The position numbers were made by a program, and so were the translations under genes. A stretch of DNA of 64,000 nucleotides from Streptomyces ficellus (GTDB lineage Bacteria > Actinomycetota > Actinomycetes > Streptomycetales > Streptomycetaceae): assembly GCF_030406405.1 (NCBI RefSeq), contig NZ_JAUEPL010000019.1, positions 1-64,000 on the forward strand. The letters run 5' to 3'. Below, in pieces: positions 29,091 through 39,320 of this stretch (positions within the stretch are counted from its first letter, which is position 1; the number at the start of each line of letters is the position of its first letter). The notes beneath the pieces are model-generated. The model worked only from the letters and a program-made list of their open reading frames with translations, searched no databases and had not been told where the DNA came from.

Positions 29091-30875
29091 CTATCGGGGG
29101 AGTGCGTCTCCGGCGTGCCGGGACGCGCCCGCCAGGAGGCGGTAGTGGGCGCTCGCGCCGAGCAGTTCGTCATGGGTGCCGGTGGCGATGACCCGCCCTC
29201 CGTGGAGTACGACGATGAGGTCCGCCGCGCGGATGGTCGAGGACCGGTGGGCGATGACCAGCAGCGCGCACTGGTCGGCGGTCTGCCTGATCGACCGGCG
29301 CAGCACCTCCTCGTTGGCCGCGTCCAGGTGCGCCGTCGGTTCGTCCAGCAGCAGCAGCCTGGGGCGGGCCAGCAGGGAGCGGGCGATCGCGATCCGCTGG
29401 CGTTCACCGCCGGAGAGCGCCATGCCGTGCTCACCGGCGTCGGTGTCCAGGCCACGCGGCAGCCGGGACACCAGCTCGGTCAGATGCGCCAGTTCGACGA
29501 CCCGGTCGACCTCGTCGGGGCCGGCGTCCGGGGCGGCGTAGGTCAGGTTCTCCCGCAGCGTGCCGTACAGCACGGGGGTGTGCTGTTCCACCAGGCCGAT
29601 CCGGGCCCGGTGCTCGGCGCGGCTGAGCGTTCGTATGTCGCGGCCGTCGAAGAGGATGCGGCCGCGGTCCGGATCGTAGAAGCGCTCGATGAGCGCGAAG
29701 ACGGTCGACTTGCCGGCCCCGGAGCTGCCGATCAGCGCCACCTGGACGTTCTGCGGCACCGCGAAACTCACCCCCCGCAGGACGGGCCGGCGCGGCTCGT
29801 ACCCGAACCACACGTCCTGGAACTCCAGCACCGGCGCCCCGGAGGGTGTCGTCGCGGCCATGGACGGGGGCTTGGACACGGGCCTGGGCGCGGCGTCCTG
29901 CTCGGTCGGCATGGCCATCACTTCCGTGACCCTGCGGTAGGCGCCCACACCCTGCTCCATGGTGCTGAAGGACTGGAAGAGCATGCCGATCGGCCCCACC
30001 AGATAGATCATGTACAGCAGGAAGGCGGCGAGGTCGGCGATCGAGCCCTGCCGTTCGGCGACGCGCATACCGCCGATGAGCAGCACCACGAGGAACGACC
30101 CTTTCACGGCCAGCTCGACCGCCGGTGCCACCACCGCGTCCAGCTTCGCCATCCGCACACTGCCCGCGTACGCCGATCTGGCCCGGCTCCCGATGCGGTC
30201 CGTCTCGCGCTGTTCGGCGCGGCTGGCCCGGACGGTACGGATGGCGCCGAGCGCGCGCTCCAGGTCGGCGGTCATCGCGCCCGTCGCCTGCTGGGTGACC
30301 AGCGAGGCGACCTCGATGCCGCGCAGCACCGAGGCGACGATCACCGAGGCGATCGCCACCATGGCGAGCACGATCAGGAACAGGAGCCAGTCGAGCCAGA
30401 CCATCAGGGCCACGACGCCGACCAGCCCGATGGCACCGGTCACCGCGTCCGTGAAGCCCTCGGCGATGAGCAGCCGCAGGGTGGTGCTGTCGGTGCTGGT
30501 ACGGGAGATCAGATCGCCGATGCGCTGCCGGTCGTACACGGCCATCGGCAGCCGCAGCACCTTCTTGATGAGCCTGAGCCGGACGCCCAGGACGATGCCC
30601 TCGCCCGTACGGGCGAGGACGTACTGGGCGAGGCCCTGCACCAGCGCCTGGCCGACGAAGAGGACGACGAGCAGCACGATGACCAGGCCCACCGCGCTCC
30701 CGGCCGCGGTCGACTCGATCACCTTCTTCACCAGCAGGGGCTGGGCCAGGCTGAGCGCCGAGGCGCCCAGCGTCAGCAGCACGGCGAGGACGATCCACCG
30801 CCGGTGTCCGTACAGCAGGCGCAGGACGTCCCGCGGGCCGACCCGGCTGTGCTCACCTGCCGCTTCGGGCGTCAC
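29091..30875 (-). CDS. Lasso-cluster ABC exporter (D protein)
   Basis: A 594-residue fused permease-ATPase. Six membrane segments in residues 25-310, then an ATPase with Walker A (GSSGAGKST), signature LSGGERQRIAIA and Walker B (LLLLDEPTAHL). It is the usual last gene of actinobacterial A-C-B1-B2-D lasso clusters, exporting the finished peptide and giving immunity. GTG 30875 overlaps the B2 stop (GTGA), so the two are coupled. The ATPase is complete with no frameshift. Confidence 0.92.
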   Translation of the reverse strand: MTPEAAGEHSRVGPRDVLRLLYGHRRWIVLAVLLTLGASALSLAQPLLVKKVIESTAAGSAVGLVIVLLVVLFVGQALVQGLAQYVLARTGEGIVLGVRLRLIKKVLRLPMAVYDRQRIGDLISRTSTDSTTLRLLIAEGFTDAVTGAIGLVGVVALMVWLDWLLFLIVLAMVAIASVIVASVLRGIEVASLVTQQATGAMTADLERALGAIRTVRASRAEQRETDRIGSRARSAYAGSVRMAKLDAVVAPAVELAVKGSFLVVLLIGGMRVAERQGSIADLAAFLLYMIYLVGPIGMLFQSFSTMEQGVGAYRRVTEVMAMPTEQDAAPRPVSKPPSMAATTPSGAPVLEFQDVWFGYEPRRPVLRGVSFAVPQNVQVALIGSSGAGKSTVFALIERFYDPDRGRILFDGRDIRTLSRAEHRARIGLVEQHTPVLYGTLRENLTYAAPDAGPDEVDRVVELAHLTELVSRLPRGLDTDAGEHGMALSGGERQRIAIARSLLARPRLLLLDEPTAHLDAANEEVLRRSIRQTADQCALLVIAHRSSTIRAADLIVVLHGGRVIATGTHDELLGASAHYRLLAGASRHAGDALPR

Positions 30876-31468
30876 GGCTCAGGGCCCACGGGCTCATGGG
30901 AGTCCTGGGAATCCCGGGAGTGCTGGGAATCGCGGGAGTCATGGAAATCACGGGACTTCGAGGAGTCACGGGACTCAGGGCTCTCGTCCGGCCGCCGGGA
31001 CTCACCGGATATACCGGACGTATCGGACTCGCGGCGCTGGTGCCGGACGGCGCACGGCACGGTGAACAGCGGACGGAAGTAGTCGGCCGGGTAGTCCTCG
31101 CCCACCGGCACCCCCTCCGCCTCCACCCACGCGTGCGCGCTGAACGGCGGCAGGCGCCGGGCGCCCACGCACCAGGTGGGCCACCTGCCGTGCAGGCGGC
31201 ACAGCAGGGTCGTGGCCAGCGACCGGGGCAGGCACCCCTCCCGCCCCGCGCACGCCAGACTGACCGCGACCACCGTGTCCCGCGCCGCCTGAGCCTGCTC
31301 GAAGGTGGCCGGACGCGCACCCCGGCGAAGCAGGCCGAGCACGTTCCGGATGCGCCGGGGGCGCTGGTTGGCCAGCAGCCGTGCGGCGCCGACGACAAGC
31401 CGGACCAAGAGGCGGCGCCGCAGGGGCACCGAGCGCGGGTGGTGGAAAACGGCTTCCGGAGAGGTCAT
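30872..31468 (-). CDS. Lasso peptide biosynthesis B2 protein (leader peptidase, transglutaminase-like)
   Basis: A 198-residue protein. The B2/PqqD-associated transglutaminase-like protease signature is present: catalytic Cys79 in GREGCLPRSLATTLLCRLHG, His112 in FSAHAWVEAEG, and the YFRPLFTVP end. It cuts the precursor after the leader, with B1 delivering the substrate. ATG 31468 overlaps the B1 stop (ATGA). After about residue 140, where B2 proteins normally stop, a hydrophilic tail of about 55 residues follows with four SRD-type hexapeptides; see the repeat entry. Confidence 0.9.
   Translation of the reverse strand: MTSPEAVFHHPRSVPLRRRLLVRLVVGAARLLANQRPRRIRNVLGLLRRGARPATFEQAQAARDTVVAVSLACAGREGCLPRSLATTLLCRLHGRWPTWCVGARRLPPFSAHAWVEAEGVPVGEDYPADYFRPLFTVPCAVRHQRRESDTSGISGESRRPDESPESRDSSKSRDFHDSRDSQHSRDSQDSHEPVGPEP
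30902..30973 (-). repeat. 18-bp minisatellite x4 in the B2 gene (SRDSSK/SRDFHD/SRDSQH/SRDSQD)
   Basis: Residues 166-189 of the B2 protein are four in-frame hexapeptides of the form SRD(S/F)xx, encoded by 18-base units rich in GGGAGTC on the plus strand. The tail is absent from the typical B2 fold and is polar and charged. Confidence 0.75.
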
Positions 31469-31788
31469 GAGGGCCTCTTCTCCGGCCGCCACCGGTGCGG
31501 GCGGCGCCGGGCCGGGGAATGCCCGGTGTGCTGTTCGACCAGGCCCGCCGAGCGCAATTCGCCGATCAGCTCTTCGACGTCCCGGTGCGCGCTGTCGGCG
31601 TCCACCGCGTACTGCTCGGTGAGCGCCCGCACGGCCTCATCGGGGCTTTTGCCGTCCAGCAATGTCCGCACGACGATGGCGGCGCTGGGATTGAGGGTCC
31701 AGTACTGGTCGTGGTCCTCATCGAGCAGTGCGATCCCGTACTCGGTCTCGGCCGTGAACACGCCGTCACGCAGCTTGAGCGTCGTCAT
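31465..31788 (-). CDS. Lasso peptide B1 protein (PqqD-like RiPP recognition element)
   Basis: A 107-residue protein with the RRE winged-helix layout: MTTLKLRDGVFTAETEYGIA, ALLDEDHDQYWTLNPSAAIV and three helices (LLDGKSPDEAVRALTEQYAV, HRDVEELIGELRSAGLV). RRE proteins bind the YxxP part of the lasso leader and bring it to B2 and C. GGAG lies 7 bases before the ATG. The C-terminal 18 residues are Arg/Pro-rich. Between C and B2, as expected. Confidence 0.9.
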   Translation of the reverse strand: MTTLKLRDGVFTAETEYGIALLDEDHDQYWTLNPSAAIVVRTLLDGKSPDEAVRALTEQYAVDADSAHRDVEELIGELRSAGLVEQHTGHSPARRRPHRWRPEKRPS

Positions 31789-31816
31789 TGCTTTTCTCCA
31801 TCAGCGGCTGTTTCCG

Positions 31817-33646
31817 TCAGCCCGCGACGGTGGCGGTTTCCAGCGTACGCAGCCAGACTTCGCACGCCACGGTCTGAAAAAGCGCGTCGAATTGCAGGGT
31901 GGGAGGCAGCGGTCGGCTGCACACCTCGCGCAGTGCGTCCGGGTCGACCAAGTCCAGTCGGGCCAGCCGGGATTCCTCGCACAGGGCGAGCAATTCGGCC
32001 CGGTGCTCGCGCAGTCCCGCCTCCACCTCATAGGACCCCTCATCCTTGGTGTGGCGGGTGAGGCTCTCGTCGGGAACGACACCGCGCATCGCTTCGACAA
32101 TGAGCGGCTTGTACTGCCAGGGCGTGATCCTGTCCTGCGGCCGCACCGCCAGCCCCGCCTCGATGACCCGGTCGTCGTAGTACGGGGCGGACAGGGTGAT
32201 CCCGAGCCCGGCGGCCATCTGACCCAACTGCCTCACCATGCGCGACGTACTGCGCATCGCCTCCAGCTCGACGTGCTGCCCGCGCCCTTCGGCCAGGGGT
32301 TCGGCGGTGGGGGCGGCGGTGCGGATCAGCTCCCGCACCGCATCGACCGCGTGCGGTGTCGCCCACGGGGGCATCCGCGGCGGTGAGCCCCAGTCCAGGG
32401 TGGGCGTGTCCATCGGGGGTGGTACGGCGGTGAGTTGGCCGGCGACCCGGGCCAGCCACGCCCGGTAGGGGCTGCGGTCCCACAGTTGCCGCAGCGCTTC
32501 CCGGTGGGACCACGGGCGCTGGGCGGCGAAACCACGCACGCGCTGGAGCGCGGTCCTCGGGTGGGTGCGCAGCAGCGCGTGCAGGTGCGCCGGCGATCCG
32601 GCGAGCAACTCGTCCCCGCCGAAGCCGGTCAGGTGCCGTCGTGAGCCACGCGCCGCGGCCAGCCGCGGGACGACCAGCCATCGGCTGCTGTCGACGGCGG
32701 CCGGGCACGGCTCGTCGAACCGGTCGCGCGTGTCGCGCAGCCCCTCGTACACCATCGGCATCCGGTCCCCGGGGATGATGTGGTGCTCCACGTTCCCCAG
32801 CCCGGCGACCGTGCGGCGGGCCCACGTCACATCGTCGCCCACGGGGTCCCGGCCGTCGGCGGTGTACGCGACGACGCCGGCCCCGCCCCGGGCGGCCAGG
32901 GAGCACACCGACGTCGAATCCAGCCCGCCCAGGTCGCAGCTCACCAGATCCCGTCCCCGGACCCGTACCTCGACCGCCGCCGACAGCGCCTCCCGCAACG
33001 CGGGCGCGCCCTCGGCCATCGGAACCACTGGCTCCGGAGGCGTCCACCAGGTGACCGTCCGTCGCCGTCCGTCGCGACCGAGCACCAGGTAGCGGCCGGT
33101 CGAGAGGACGTCCACGCCCCGCCACACCGGCTCGCCCGCCAGGGGGTACAGCGCGAAGGAATCCAGCAGGTGGAGGGCCAGCCGCCGCCTGTCCACCCCG
33201 GCGTCGAGAAGCCCGGCCAGCACGTCGGCCCGGTCGGAGGCCACCGACACGTCACCGACGTCCGCGTGGAACACCGGGCGCAGGCCGGTGAGGGTCCCCT
33301 GGATCCGTACGTCACCGGCGACCGAGGCGGCCAGGTGAAAGCTTCCCGTCATGGACCCGGCGAGTCCGTCCAGGTCGGCGACCGTGCTGGTCCGACCCGC
33401 CGCCGTGGTGAGCCGGCCGGCGGTCACCGCGTGCTCACCGATGACGGCGATCCTTACCGGGCCCGCCTCGCCCACGGCCATGGAGTCCGGAGACCAGCGC
33501 CCGAGCAGCCAGGGCCGCCCCGAGGGATGGCTGACCTCCTGTACCGCCCGGTCGCGCAGCGCGGCCCCGACCGGGGCGGCCGCAGCACGGTCGGGAAGAA
33601 CGACGAACCAGCCGGGGATCTCGTCAAAAACCGGAAAATCGACCAC
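31817..33646 (-). CDS. Lasso cyclase (asparagine synthetase B-like isopeptide-forming C protein)
   Basis: About 609 residues. N-terminal amidotransferase-like half without catalytic Cys2, then the ATP-using synthetase half (LTGFGGDELLAGSPAHLH, SAPYYDDRVIEAGLAVRP, YKPLIVEAMRGVVPDESLTR). It activates the Glu side chain of the core with ATP and closes the ring on the core's N-terminus. The PP-loop reads CDLGGLDSTS (237-246) instead of the usual SGGxDS; one Ser is missing. GTG 33646 has AGGAAAGG ahead of it; ATG 33688 is an alternative but sits against the A-C hairpin and has no ribosome site. Confidence 0.9.
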   Translation of the reverse strand: MVDFPVFDEIPGWFVVLPDRAAAAPVGAALRDRAVQEVSHPSGRPWLLGRWSPDSMAVGEAGPVRIAVIGEHAVTAGRLTTAAGRTSTVADLDGLAGSMTGSFHLAASVAGDVRIQGTLTGLRPVFHADVGDVSVASDRADVLAGLLDAGVDRRRLALHLLDSFALYPLAGEPVWRGVDVLSTGRYLVLGRDGRRRTVTWWTPPEPVVPMAEGAPALREALSAAVEVRVRGRDLVSCDLGGLDSTSVCSLAARGGAGVVAYTADGRDPVGDDVTWARRTVAGLGNVEHHIIPGDRMPMVYEGLRDTRDRFDEPCPAAVDSSRWLVVPRLAAARGSRRHLTGFGGDELLAGSPAHLHALLRTHPRTALQRVRGFAAQRPWSHREALRQLWDRSPYRAWLARVAGQLTAVPPPMDTPTLDWGSPPRMPPWATPHAVDAVRELIRTAAPTAEPLAEGRGQHVELEAMRSTSRMVRQLGQMAAGLGITLSAPYYDDRVIEAGLAVRPQDRITPWQYKPLIVEAMRGVVPDESLTRHTKDEGSYEVEAGLREHRAELLALCEESRLARLDLVDPDALREVCSRPLPPTLQFDALFQTVACEVWLRTLETATVAG

Positions 33647-33688
33647 GACGGTGCCTTTCCTGGACGCCGCGAGGCGGGAGAACCACAT

Positions 33689-33721
33689 GTGGTGGTGGGG
33701 TCAACGGAAACCCACCACCAC
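33689..33721 (-). promoter_or_regulatory. Hairpin between lasso precursor and cyclase genes
   Basis: On the minus strand GTGGTGGTGGG pairs perfectly with CCCACCACCAC (arms 33721-33711 and 33699-33689, 11-base loop). It sits 11 bases after the precursor stop and ahead of the cyclase start. Infer partial termination or mRNA stabilisation, so that the precursor is made in excess over the enzymes, as reported for other lasso operons. Confidence 0.65.
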
Positions 33722-33732
33722 CTGGCAACGCG

Positions 33733-33843
33733 TCACAGGCTGAACCGGAGGACGAGCCTCTTTTCCGGTCCCCTGTCGGTGCCCAAGCCGGTCTTGCGGA
33801 AAGAGCCGGCCGCGGTCAGAGTCGGACGCTCGTATGCACGCAT
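33733..33843 (-). CDS. Lasso peptide precursor (A peptide)
   Basis: A 36-codon gene with a near-perfect AAAGGAGGTGA ribosome site 6 bases before ATG 33843. The leader starts MRAYERPTLTAAGSFRKTG: the YxxP motif bound by RRE proteins, a Gly-Phe (GSF) and the conserved Thr at position -2. The predicted core is LGTDRGPEKRLVLRFSL: 17 residues, no Cys, Glu8 the only acidic residue at ring positions 7-9, so a class II lasso with a Leu1-Glu8 ring of eight and a nine-residue basic tail. Leu1 cores with similar leaders exist (lagmysin, citrulassin). Cleavage between Gly19 and Leu20 is inferred. Confidence 0.88.
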   Translation of the reverse strand: MRAYERPTLTAAGSFRKTGLGTDRGPEKRLVLRFSL

Positions 33844-33935
33844 GTCGTTCACCTCCTTTCGCATCTCAAGCGAATTGTGCGGTGTTCAAGGAGTCGTGTC
33901 TCAGCGCGACATTCACATCATCAACCTCACTGCCC

Positions 33936-33963
33936 AGCCTAGACCTTGGTGAGGAGATCGCAA
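33936..33963 (-). promoter_or_regulatory. Candidate promoter of the lasso operon
   Basis: Minus-strand TTGCGA (33963-33958), 16-base spacer, TAGGCT (33941-33936). It would start transcription near 33929 and give a leader of about 85 bases before the precursor ATG. The remaining DNA up to argG (33964-34223) shows no gene; it is relatively AT-rich (around 33960-34040). Confidence 0.5.
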
Positions 33964-34223
33964 CACCGTTACCCTTTCAATGACTTCGCGCTGACGCACG
34001 CCCTATTCCCTGAATGCGCAACAGAATTCATTCACATTCAACGGTCATAGGCATCAACTGCTCAGCGTGAGAGGACGGTTCTCCTCCGCGCACCACACGG
34101 ACCTGCGTGATGCCTCGCGGGCACGCGTGATGCCCCGTGGACGCGGGCGCGTGCCCGGCCGGGCCCCCGCGCCGCGCCCGACCGTCGCCACCGCACGCCC
34201 GCGCGTGTCCGCACAGGCCCACG

Positions 34224-34273
34224 TTGACGAAACATACGGGGGAGTGCATACTTATGCTCATTACCGCATGCAC
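34224..34273 (+). promoter_or_regulatory. argG promoter with ARG-box-like sequence
   Basis: TTGACG (34224-34229), 17 bases, CATACT (34247-34252): a good -35/-10 pair. The palindrome GCATACTTATGC (34246-34257) overlaps the -10 and TGCATAC...GCATGCAC extends to 34273, matching the look of the argC ARG box. ArgR repression is expected. Confidence 0.65.
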
Positions 34274-34289
34274 CGTTAAGGAGAAACCC

Positions 34290-37014
<2,725 letters not shown>

Positions 37015-37036
37015 CACAGCAGCCAAGAGCCCGCTC

Positions 37037-37074
37037 ACAGCGCCGCCGTCCGGTTCGCCGGACGGCGGCGCTGT
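37037..37074 (+). terminator. Terminator after argH
   Basis: A perfect 17-bp stem (ACAGCGCCGCCGTCCGG and its complement) with a TTCG tetraloop, followed by CGTTGT. One of the strongest hairpins in the window. Confidence 0.9.
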
Positions 37075-37104
37075 CGTTGTCGGACAGGAGCCGCCCCAAG
37101 CTGG

Positions 37105-37122
37105 TGAGACGTTGATGTCTCA
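37105..37122. promoter_or_regulatory. Inverted repeat operator candidate upstream of the TetR gene
   Basis: TGAGAC-gttgat-GTCTCA is a perfect 6-6-6 inverted repeat 20 bases before the regulator's ATG, and TGTCTCAT recurs next to that ATG. TetR proteins usually bind such sites in their own promoter. Confidence 0.6.
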
Positions 37123-37141
37123 TTTGGGCTATGGTTGTCTC

Positions 37142-37693
37142 ATGACAGTCGATCGTGAGCAGGTGCTGCGCACCGCCGCCGCCCTCCTCTCCCGCAAGGC
37201 GACCGCCACCATGGACGAGGTCGCCCGCGCCGCCGGCATCGGCCGCGCGACCCTGCACCGGCACTTCGCCGGGCGGGACGCGCTGGTCAGGGCGCTGGAA
37301 GCGCTCGGTATCCAGGAGTTCGAGGCGGCCATCGACCAGGCCAGGCTCCACGACGGAACCGCCGAGGAGGCGCTGCGCCGCCTCGTCGCCGGACTGGAGC
37401 CCGTCGCGGGACTGCTCGCGTTCCTCGTCACCGAGAACCAGCTCTTCGAGGGCGACCAGATGAACGAGGGCTGGGCCCGTCTCGACGCCCGGGTCTCCGC
37501 CCTCTTCCGGCGCGGCCAGGAGCGCGGCGAGTTCCGGATCGACCTCACGCCCGCTTGGCTCACCGAGGCGCTCTACGGGCTGATCGGCACCTGCGCCTGG
37601 GCCGTGCAGGACGGGCGGGTGGCCGCCAAGGACTTCCAGTACATGATCGTCGAGTTGCTGCTCGGCGGAGCACGCAGGAGCGTGGAGAGATGA
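37142..37693 (+). CDS. TetR-family transcriptional regulator
   Basis: A 183-residue regulator. N-terminal HTH (LLSRKATATMDEVARAAGIG, RATLHRHFAGRDALVRALEA) and a helical ligand domain. It is coupled by ATGA to the MFS exporter downstream, so it very likely represses that pump and itself through the inverted repeat at 37105. Confidence 0.92.
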   Translation: MTVDREQVLRTAAALLSRKATATMDEVARAAGIGRATLHRHFAGRDALVRALEALGIQEFEAAIDQARLHDGTAEEALRRLVAGLEPVAGLLAFLVTENQLFEGDQMNEGWARLDARVSALFRRGQERGEFRIDLTPAWLTEALYGLIGTCAWAVQDGRVAAKDFQYMIVELLLGGARRSVER

Positions 37694-39234
37694 CCCGTAC
37701 AGATCAGTCCGCCAAGGAATCGGAGGTTCTGCACCGCCCGGGCCGATGGCTGGCACTCGCCGTACTGGTCCTGGCCGTGCTGCTGGTGGCGGTCGACGCG
37801 ACCGTCCTCGGTCTCGCGACCCCCTTCCTCAGCGAGGACCTCCGCCCGACCGGCACCCAGCTGCTGTGGATCGGCGACGTCTACTCCTTCGTCATCGCCG
37901 GGCTCCTCGTCACCATGGGCAGCCTCGGCGACCGCATCGGCCGCAAGAAGCTGCTGCTGACCGGAGCCGCGGCGTTCGGCGCCGTCTCCGTGCTCAACGC
38001 GTACGCCACCACGCCCGAGCTGATGATCGTCGCCCGTGCGCTGCTCGGTGTCGCGGGCGCGACCCTCATGCCGTCCACGCTCGCGCTCATCCGCAACCTC
38101 TTCCACGACCCGCGCGAACGCAGCCTCGCCATCGGCATCTGGGGCGCCATGGCCTCCGCCGGCGCGGCCGTCGGCCCGGTCGTCGGCGGGTTCCTCCTGG
38201 AGCACTTCTGGTGGGGCTCGGTCTTCCTGATCAACCTGCCCGTGATGGTGGTCCTGGTCGTCGTCGGCGCCAAGTTCATCCCCGAGTCGAAGAACCCGGC
38301 GCCCGGCCCGTGGGACCTGCCCAGCGTGGCGCTCTCGCTCATCGGCATGATCGGTGTCGTCTACGCCGTCAAGGAAGCCGCCGCGCACGGCCTGCGCCTC
38401 GACATGGGCGTCGCCGCCGTGATCGGCGTCGCCGCGCTGGCCTGGTTCGTACGCAGGCAGCTGCGGCTCGACGCGCCGCTGCTCGACATGCGGCTCTTCC
38501 ACCACCGGGGCTTCTCCGGGGCGGTCCTCGCCGACCTGCTGACCATCCTGGGCCTGTCCGGGCTGGTGTTCTTCCTCTCCCAGTTCCTCCAACTGGTCCA
38601 AGGACGCCACCCCCTGGAGGCAGGGCTCGCCGAACTCCCCGCCGCGATCGGCGCGGTGACGGCCGGTCTGATCGCGGGCGTCGTCGCCCGCCGGTACTCG
38701 GTACGGTCCGTGGTCTCCGGCGGCCTCGCCGCGGTGGGCCTGGCGCTCGCCGTGCTCACCCTGCTCGACCGGTCCACCGGCTATCCGCTGCTCGGCGCGT
38801 CGCTGCTCGTCGTCGGCATCGGCGCGGGCTTCGCGTTCACGGTGACCGCGGACGTCATCCTGTCGAGCGTGCCCAGGGAACAGGCGGGCGCCGCGTCGGC
38901 GGTGTCCGAGACGGCGTACGAACTCGGCGCGGCGCTCGGTATCGCCCTCCTGGGCTCCGTGGTGACCGGCGTCTACAGCGACTTCGCCACGCCCGACGGC
39001 GTCCCCGCCGGCACGGCGGCGGCCGCGCACCAGTCACTGGGCGGCGCCGTGGAGGCGTCCGCCGACCTGCCGGAGGCGACGGCCGGCGCGCTGGTCACCG
39101 CCGCGCAGGACGCGTTCGTCGAGGGCCTGCGCATCGCCGCCGGTGCCGGTGCGGCGGTCCTGCTGGCGACGGCGGTCGCGGCCTGGTTCCTGCTGCGCGG
39201 CCAGAAGCTGGCGGAGGGCATCGAGCACCCGTGA
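37690..39234 (+). CDS. MFS drug exporter, DHA2 (14-TM) type
   Basis: A 514-residue membrane protein with about 14 hydrophobic segments; LAVLLVAVDATVLGLATPFL (motif D1-like), GSLGDRIGRKKLLLTGAAAF (motif A) and GVAGATLMPSTLALIRNLFH (motif C region). Proton-coupled exporters of this group expel cationic dyes and biocides (QacA/SmvA-like). The substrate here is unknown; the upstream TetR suggests induction by the drug. Confidence 0.92.
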   Translation: MTRTDQSAKESEVLHRPGRWLALAVLVLAVLLVAVDATVLGLATPFLSEDLRPTGTQLLWIGDVYSFVIAGLLVTMGSLGDRIGRKKLLLTGAAAFGAVSVLNAYATTPELMIVARALLGVAGATLMPSTLALIRNLFHDPRERSLAIGIWGAMASAGAAVGPVVGGFLLEHFWWGSVFLINLPVMVVLVVVGAKFIPESKNPAPGPWDLPSVALSLIGMIGVVYAVKEAAAHGLRLDMGVAAVIGVAALAWFVRRQLRLDAPLLDMRLFHHRGFSGAVLADLLTILGLSGLVFFLSQFLQLVQGRHPLEAGLAELPAAIGAVTAGLIAGVVARRYSVRSVVSGGLAAVGLALAVLTLLDRSTGYPLLGASLLVVGIGAGFAFTVTADVILSSVPREQAGAASAVSETAYELGAALGIALLGSVVTGVYSDFATPDGVPAGTAAAAHQSLGGAVEASADLPEATAGALVTAAQDAFVEGLRIAAGAGAAVLLATAVAAWFLLRGQKLAEGIEHP

Positions 39235-39240
39235 CGCACG

Positions 39241-39278
39241 AGGAAGGGCCGCGCCCCCGGCGGGGCGCGGCCCTTCCT
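39241..39278. terminator. Bidirectional terminator between convergent genes
   Basis: AGGAAGGGCCGCGCCCC pairs with GGGGCGCGGCCCTTCCT (17 bp, loop CGGC) between the MFS gene and the convergent acyltransferase. Confidence 0.85.
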
Positions 39279-39320
39279 GACACCTACGTCATACGTGGTC
39301 AGGCGCACTCAGGCGTCCTG

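Noticed and set aside
33733..33843. Alternative core beginning one residue earlier (Gly1, nine-member ring to Glu9)
   Set aside because: It would put the conserved Thr at position -1 rather than -2, against the usual lasso leader rule; kept only as a fallback.
34067..34279. Plus-strand 70-codon ORF upstream of argG
   Set aside because: Arg/His-rich composition and overlap with the argG promoter and ARG box; no ribosome site.
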